Shown here: positions 58,548 to 64,000 of the stretch, piece by piece
Position numbering within the stretch: the first letter of the stretch is position 1
Layout of the letters: each line of letters opens with the position of its first letter
NCBI GenBank assembly: GCA_039566865.1
Contig: CM076944.1
Span: forward strand, 7,462,501 to 7,526,500
Source: Aurelia coerulea
Lineage: Eukaryota; Cnidaria; Scyphozoa; Semaeostomeae; Ulmaridae
Reading direction: 5' to 3'
DNA length: 64,000 nucleotides
Translations under genes and position numbers: made by a program
The notes under the pieces: generated by a model
The model's input: only the letters and a program-made list of their open reading frames with translations
Told to the model about the DNA's origin: nothing
The model's database searches: none

Positions 58548-58827
58548 GTAAGAGCCAGAGCAGAGAAGCAAATTTTTAAGTCTTGAAGATTTGGTTATGA
58601 AGCATAGTAATTGTTCACTTAACCAGTTAGCCACAAATAGGAGATTTCCTTCACGTTGACAGAAATATTTGCTTGTGACAGGACAAATTTAATTCATAGA
58701 CACATTTAGCACAATAGCAGACAGAATGACAAATGCAGATACTGTGGTAACTTTTTTAGGGAACATAATAATTATATTGACATTGGTTTTGAAATCCAAA
58801 CGAAGACAACTTTTCAATAGCACTTAG

Positions 58828-58981
58828 AGGGGCCCTTGCAACCGGCATGCTTTGTGAAGACATCCTTTTGTGATCTCTTCGTTTGCTCTATTTTAATGGT
58901 CCAATAAAATCGCCAACGACAAAGAGGTGACACGTGCAAGGCATGCATGCCTTTTGGAAAGGCTGCAGGGGAAAGGCCCCT
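58828..58981. mobile_element. 154-bp element with AGGGGCC ends
   Basis: AGGGGCCCTTGCA at the left and AAAGGCCCCT at the right are imperfect inverts, with TTAG on the left and TTAA on the right. A decayed TTAA-type element is the best guess; the arms pair poorly inside. Confidence 0.4.
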
Positions 58982-59242
58982 TTAAATTCTGGGGCAGTGA
59001 ATTATAATAAAGTAGCTTAGTCAACACCTACTTGTTTTGAATTTGAGCTTTATTAGTTTGTTAGGACTCTTCTCTGATTTCGCAAAATTGCAGATATTTG
59101 TAGGTTCTTTCTCAACAACCTGGTGGTTTTGATTTAATCTTATTTGCAAATTCTATCGGAATGCATTCTTTTCAGTTTGATCTCTTCGTTGTTACAACTA
59201 GAATATTTGTTCCATTGTTGATATTGCTTTCAATCTTTGCAG

Positions 59243-59403
59243 GCCAGACTGTCACATACACATTAACGGAAGATGATGAGGGTCACTTTGGAGTGGACAG
59301 TGGTGGCAATTTATACAAAGCATCAAACAAAACGAATTTCGAAACTAGCAAATCTCACAAAATCACGGTGAAAATAACTGACAATGGATCTCCTTTGATG
59401 TCG
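59243..59403 (+). CDS. common exon 17: cadherin repeat 9, middle
   Basis: QTVTYTLTEDDEGHFGVDSG then GNLYKASNKTNFETSKSHK and ITDNGSPLMS. It matches repeat 3 (TFSMVDDDNGRFGLTQGGDV). Phase 1 in (CAATCTTTGCAG), phase 0 out (GTAAGT) at the same point where exon 12 ends in repeat 3. Confidence 0.87.
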
Positions 59404-59690
59404 GTAAGTTTTGCTTGGGTAGATGACTCCTTTCAGATTTTTTTATCTTGCAATTTTCTTTTGACAAATGTTGGAAGAAAATAGGCGTCTATTTGTTTGT
59501 TTTTGAAGTGTAACTAATTTTGAAACTTGAGTATTTTTGGTTCCTTGATGATATCGGGAACGTGCATCCAGTCGCTTCAGACTCATTCTTAAGCAAAATA
59601 CGTACTTGACTAAAAGTTTTGAAACTTTTGGCATTTTTTGGTCCTCATTAATTTCTAACCAAGTAAAAATGCTTCCTTTCCCTTGTGTAG

Positions 59691-60629
59691 ATTTCCAAGA
59701 ACTTCACAATCGAAGTGCTAGATGTAAATGAAGCGCCCATCATAACCAAGATCACAAATGAGAATGGCCAGCTGAAATTCCAAGAAAGTAAACCAAAAGT
59801 CGAAGAGAATTCTCAGAGAGGAACAGTAATTGGCACAATAGTTTCATATGAAAGTGAGGCAGTCGATAAGATCATATTTGGCTTGGACGATAATGCAGGT
59901 GGTGTGTTTGTGCTTGGAGGGAATATTACATGCAGAAATATTTCGAATGTTGTAGGCGCACGATCTATGTGTTCAGTCCAGTTAATTCTCAATGACCTAG
60001 TCAATTTCGAGACAAAGGCATCATATTCAATACTGATACGGTCAACAGATAGTCAAGGCCTTTTCCATGTCCAGAAATTCACTGTGGAGATTGTCGACAA
60101 GAATGATGCACCAACCGGGATTTCGATTGGTGGACTGAAATACGCTATTGTTTCAGAGAACCAACCAGGAACGCTTGTCGATGACATGACAACAACAGAT
60201 GAAGACAGTAGCCAAAGTCACGTGTATGCGCTATTGGGAAACAATTCAGCCATGTTCAATATTTACAACACCTATCTCTTCTTGTCGCGTGGCATTGGCT
60301 TTGATTATGAACAGCAAACAGTCCATAAAGTTATGCTGAATTCAACTGATTCAGGACAGCCTCCACTGAGTGTTATTGATACTCTAGAGCTCAGAGTCAT
60401 AGATGTGAATGAGGCACCGACTGACATATCATTGGATGGTAATAATGTTGTGGAGAACTCTCCTCGCGGTACAGTAATTGGTAACCTAAGTGTTACTGAT
60501 CCTGATAATATGGGTAGCAAAGGAAATTGGCAGTCTCATACATGCAGCGTATCATCTGGTGGGGCTGGATTGTTTACAGTCCAAGATCTGAAGTTGGTTG
60601 TTGCGCATAATGGACTCGATTTTGAGAGG
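59691..60629 (+). CDS. common exon 18: repeat 9 end, cadherin repeats 10, 11, part of 12
   Basis: ISKNFTIEVLDVNEAPIITK closes repeat 9. Repeat 10: VEENSQRGTVIGTIVSYESE ... GNITCRNISN ... SMCSVQLILNDLVNFE, with the same cysteine pair as repeat 4. Repeat 11: IVSENQPGTLVDDMTTTDED ... FDYEQQTVH ... VNEAPTDI. Repeat 12: VVENSPRGTVIGNLSVTDPD ... SHTCSVSSGG ... LDFER. The exit is placed after AGG at GTAAGC (phase 0), which joins exon 19. 939 bp. Confidence 0.88.
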
Positions 60630-60944
60630 GTAAGCAGATTTTGTTCAAATATATCACAAATTTATTAACGTATTTGATTTTGAATGTATGAAGGAACAAG
60701 ATCGAGGAGTTGGTCGATTTTAAACCTGACAGACTGTCATACATGTTTGCTAGATGCACGGTAGGTTACGTTAATTATTGTTATTATTTTTATTATCTTC
60801 ATATTGAACTGATGAAGATTTCTATCGAAACGTTTTGAGCTATAACAGTTTGTGTTTTATATATTTTATTTTCTGTTGTTTTTTGGTGCTTTTGGTTGTA
60901 TGGTGCTTTTGGTTTAATTTTATTATTTCTATTATTATTATCAA

Positions 60945-61330
60945 ATTATTTACAGTTGGTATGATGCATAGTAAAAAAACTAATTCAAACCAACTATTTA
61001 CAATACTACGAATTAATAAGAATGAAAATATGGGATCCTCACTATCACCTAAGTTTCTTATTTAATTGCAGATCTTGCATGTACAATTTTGCCCATTCCA
61101 TTCTTTGATCATTCATTTAAATATCGCTGTTGAATTTGCATTTTTATGGTATCTGGTAGAGTGTTCCAAAGGAGAGCGCCTTTGAATTCAAGTGAATTAA
61201 CTCCGAATGTGTTTGCATTTCATGTTCAGTAGCTACTAGCCCAGTGACTTGTAAAAACATTTCCCTGGTCATTAAATCTTCTTTTTAAGAATCTCTTTAC
61301 CATTGTTTGAAAGTGCCTCATCTATTAAAG
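60945..61330 (-). pseudogene. LINE reverse transcriptase tail fragment (minus strand)
   Basis: The minus strand from about 61200 gives NSLEFKGALLWNTLPDTIKM then LNEWSKNGMG-like residues, the FKG..LWNTLP motif of non-LTR reverse transcriptase ends. The adjacent AAATAGTTGGTTTGAATTAG at 60980-61000 is shared with the fragment at 44775-45010, so both come from one family. Confidence 0.65.
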
Positions 61331-61571
61331 TTGTCTTGAAGAAATGGAATTTGAGATTTTGAATCAGAAGAAATTGAACTTTTAGATGAAAGAAAAGGGT
61401 TTGTGAATTAATGGTTGCGCTGAGATGGTGGCAGTTGATGTCAAATCAATCGAAATTCCTTGAAACCCAAAGGGCAACGACAAAAAGTTTCAAAATGCCA
61501 TCTTTGGCAAAACTTTATATTCTCTCAGTTTCTATCGGCAATAGAATGTATTCTTTTGATACGAGAACTTT

Positions 61572-61745
61572 CTATAAATACACGAAATATCTTAAATGAA
61601 TTAATAGCCTAGAGCTTAATATACTAAGTGTTTCGGGCTTAACCCTTCATCAGCAGACAACTGATGAAGGGTTAAGCCCGAAACGTTTAGTATATTAAGC
61701 TCTAGGCTATTAATTCATTTAAAGATGTTTTGTGTATTTATCGTT
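61572..61745. repeat. near-perfect hairpin, about 80-bp stem
   Basis: Left arm 61572-61654 and right arm 61662-61745 are complementary with few mismatches around a seven-base loop. The best paired part runs from TTAAATGAATTAATAGCC to CTTCATCAG. The core GATGAAGGGTTAAGCCCGAA resembles CGGGCTTAGCTCGAAACGTC at 15078-15100 and 6225-6245, so this may be a dispersed foldback family. Confidence 0.8.
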
Positions 61746-61833
61746 TATTGTATCCGCACGTGCAAACAAAGAACTTATATCTTTCTATAAATACATCCAT
61801 GATGATCCCTATAATTATAACATTCTGTTTCAG

Positions 61834-61996
61834 GTACCTACGTTGAACATCAGTGTGAGGTGTGAAGATTCTGGAAGGCCTGTCCAATCAATTGAAAAGT
61901 GGTTCGTTATCAATGTACAGGATATCAATGAGAGACCTACAAGCATTTCGATATCCAATAGTTTTGTGGCTGAGAACACTCCTCCTGGTGGCATAG
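61834..61996 (+). CDS. common exon 19: repeat 12 end, start of cadherin repeat 13
   Basis: VPTLNISVRCEDSGRPVQSI then NVQDINERPTSISIS ends repeat 12; the VRCEDSG cysteine answers TAQCSDG in repeat 6. NSFVAENTPPGGIG opens repeat 13. Phase 0 in (CTGTTTCAG), phase 1 out (GTATTT). Confidence 0.85.
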
Positions 61997-62138
61997 GTAT
62001 TTTATTACGTTAATGCTTTATATGAATCATTATCCGATAGAAGTCGTCAAGTAATACTTTCCCATAAGATATCGGGTGAGCCAGAAAAGGGTTTCCCCTT
62101 TCAAAACATTCATAGCACCAAGAGTACTGGACGGAGTA

Positions 62139-62367
62139 ACGAGGACAGATTTTGCAAGACAACAGCATGAGTTGCTTTTGATTGACACCGCAATTCAAAG
62201 CGATTTGCGATCGCAGACAAAAGAAATTCTTTCAACCAGTAATTCAAAACAAACAAAGCCGCAAAAATTTCTCTGAAACCCAGGTAGCTAGCTCGCTCGT
62301 TGTGCATTCCAGAAATTGTTTTTAAGAGCAAATATGAGCATAGATCGAAATAAGAAGGATGTATGTG
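62139..62367. mobile_element. single arm of an ACAAGGA-family element
   Basis: It starts ACGAGGACAGATTTTGCAAG and follows the left arm of 53054-53647 to GAGCATAGATCGAAATAAGA, then stops; no right arm follows. Truncated copy. Confidence 0.65.
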
Positions 62368-62985
62368 AAGGAGGATGTAAGTGCTATCTTTTACCTTTCC
62401 TAATAGCCATTATGGTGAGATTTTGCATTTTCCTTCAAGTCTACAATGATAGTGTGCGTTTCTTTCTGGTATTTATAACCAAAGTAGGAGCTTGATATAC
62501 AAAAAGAAATTAAGATGGTGATCATCAGTGCTTTTTGCAGCATGCTTCAAAACCAGGCAGCGCTAAAACGAGCTTCGTTTACTAATTTAAACACCAGTCA
62601 TAGGATCAGCCGTGCCTGGAAAAGAATTTGGTCATTGATATACTTGCCAAAAAAGAAAATTGAAGATCAGCCTTATCTGTCAAAATTTTGGTGATTTTTC
62701 AAACAGGAGTATCTTTTTGGGACACCCGGCATTTCCAATGCTCAGAAGAATGGGACAAAATCATAGACATACTTTAGCCTTTCGGGTATCAACCAAAATT
62801 TGATTGATTCCAATAATTCAAATACTCTCCACATACTGTAGCAAATTTTCAAACATTTGAAGTTCCTTTTGGTCCATCCAATATTTCAACGTAACTTTGA
62901 GAATATGCATATCTTTACAATTTCTGGTTCTTTACTTTGAAATATGGGAGCTTTTAGTGAAGTTATGGCAAATATTTACGCTTAG
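62368..62985. other. intron sequence, nothing recognised
   Basis: No exon or element boundary seen. Confidence 0.4.
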
Positions 62986-62989
62986 AATA

Positions 62990-63380
62990 ACATATGGGTA
63001 ATTTATCTGAAAAATCTGAGGCAGTCGACTGGCGCTATGTCATAAGAGACAGAGATCTGCTCTCTATTACCCAAACTGACTCCATCGAATCATTCTACAC
63101 GGAACAGCAGCATAAATGGATAGCACATACTATCAGACGCCCAAAGAATGGAATTATAAAGAAACTAACTTTTCATCAAACCAAGAATGTAAAACGTGGT
63201 AGAAGAATACAGTCTATTCTAGAAAAAGCACAACAGAGATCAAACACTGAGAAACAGCAATACCTGAGGGACTGTTTTAATGGAAAATGAACACAAATGT
63301 CATCCTATCCTGGCAATGACTACCATATATATTTTCAATATGAAAATGGTTAAAATCAATAATAATAATAATAATCCCTG
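62990..63380 (+). pseudogene. LINE 3' end with AAT microsatellite tail
   Basis: The frame reads SEAVDWRYVIRDRDLLSITQ ... YTEQQHKWIAHTIRRPKNGI then KRGRRIQSILEKA and a stop at 63288. The W-I-x-H-x-x-R-x-P..I...F and GRR elements are those of the C-terminal tail of non-LTR reverse transcriptases, of a type different from the FRG..WN fragments. The AATAATAATAAT tract at 63359-63374 is a typical tail. It ends 43 bases before exon 20. Confidence 0.65.
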
Positions 63381-63422
63381 GGAACAAACAGCAGGTTTAA
63401 TTCTGACAACTTCTTTTCACAG

Positions 63423-63662
63423 GAATGCTTTCAACAAGAGATCCAGACAATTTCAGTCCGCTGAATTTCATAGTGCAATCTTTCACATACTCATTTGTAA
63501 ACACTGATGCAAGTGTGCCCTTTGAAATAGCTGGAAATATACTCCGTACAACTAAGCAGCTTAATTTTGAAAATCAGTCGTCGTGGATCTTGAATATAAG
63601 ATCAACTGATGATGGAGCTCCTTCATTGTCGGTGGATAACATTGTTGTCATAAACGTTACAG
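63423..63662 (+). CDS. common exon 20: cadherin repeat 13, main part
   Basis: MLSTRDPDNFSPLNFIVQSF then SVPFEIAGNILRTTKQLNFE, STDDGAPSLSVDN and IVVINVT. Same layout as repeat 7 (STVDPDNLAETTQSF ... FDVAGNALYG). Phase 1 in (TTCTTTTCACAG), phase 1 out (GTAAGT). The internal Met is the exon's second residue and not a start. Confidence 0.86.
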
Positions 63663-63992
63663 GTAAGTGGCTTGCACGGCAAATTGCACTTCTTTATTTG
63701 CATGCCTTTTGTCAGCTTTAACTTTTCCGAGTTTTCAACCCATGGAGCAGAAAATTATCTAACTCAGAACAAAACTATGACTTCTGATCTTTGTTTCATA
63801 CGGCCATAGACATTTTAATAGTTTTCAGTCTGAGGCAAAAAGGGTACAATTTTGTACATGGTTAACAGCTCACATTTGCACAAATCAAACGAATCTAAAA
63901 ATATCCTATTTAAATCGAAGCTGCACACGCGCCGTTAAAAATTTACAGTCACAGAAACAACGCTGTTTCTTTTTTTCTTTTTTTTATATCAG

Positions 63993-64000
63993 TGAAAAAT
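63993..64000 (+). CDS. start of common exon 21 (partial)
   Basis: A long pyrimidine tract followed by ATATCAG ends at 63992. In phase 1 the next codons would read V-K-N, which fits where repeat 13 should continue toward its DVN-type linker. Only eight bases are visible, so this is tentative. Confidence 0.4.

Overview
The window looks like nuclear DNA of an invertebrate animal. It is AT-rich, has GT-AG introns of about 0.3 to 6.6 kb, and is packed with short non-autonomous DNA transposons, tRNA- and 5S-like SINEs and decayed LINE 3' ends. The domain mix (thrombospondin type-1 repeats, EGF, sushi, and cadherin repeats of the 'DVNEAPT' kind) and the repeat style suggest a cnidarian, probably an anthozoan. 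That is an inference from style; no species marker was seen.

Almost everything coding lies on the + strand and can be read as one very large gene that starts before and ends after the window. In the left third (1-22780) there are four complete exons and the tail of a fifth. Each complete copy begins with its own ATG and signal peptide, then a run of six arginines, then two thrombospondin type-1 repeats (TSRs). Every copy ends at a GTAT splice donor in the same phase (codon split AG|A). From 29403 to the right edge lie nineteen single-copy exons plus the start of a twentieth, all with matching phases. They encode six more TSRs, an EGF-like module, a sushi-like module and thirteen cadherin repeats. 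With one first exon, this gives about 1,967 codons inside the window with no frame break. The simplest reading is a secreted or membrane-anchored extracellular adhesion protein whose N-terminal TSR pair can be chosen from a tandem array of alternative first exons, an arrangement similar to clustered protocadherins. The alternatives are that some copies are short stand-alone genes (copy D has a possible poly(A) signal) or that only the nearest copy is used.

The array grew by tandem duplication. Copies A (7928) and B (15453) sit in paralogous segments that share several kilobases of upstream sequence but differ by a 0.95-kb inversion and several transposon insertions. Each insertion can be dated against the other copy, which keeps the empty site. 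Copies C (19814) and D (22353) form a second pair, separated by a 171-bp tandem satellite. Copy B is a mosaic: its 5' part follows A and its TSR body follows D, as expected from gene conversion.

The thirteen cadherin repeats have a higher-order period of six (repeat 1 like 7 and 13, 2 like 8, 3 like 9, 4 like 10, 5 like 11, 6 like 12). This is seen in cysteine pairs and in shared intron positions. Repeats 2-7 and 8-13 therefore look like an ancient block duplication.

The introns hold mobile-element debris: at least six foldback elements flanked by TTAA, two families with 9-11-bp target duplications, a 2.28-kb element with a perfect 8-bp duplication and no recognisable transposase, a TA-flanked 1.35-kb element, a TAA-flanked element, a tRNA-derived SINE, 5S-like SINE remnants and five LINE 3' fragments. 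No rRNA gene, functional tRNA gene or CRISPR array was seen.
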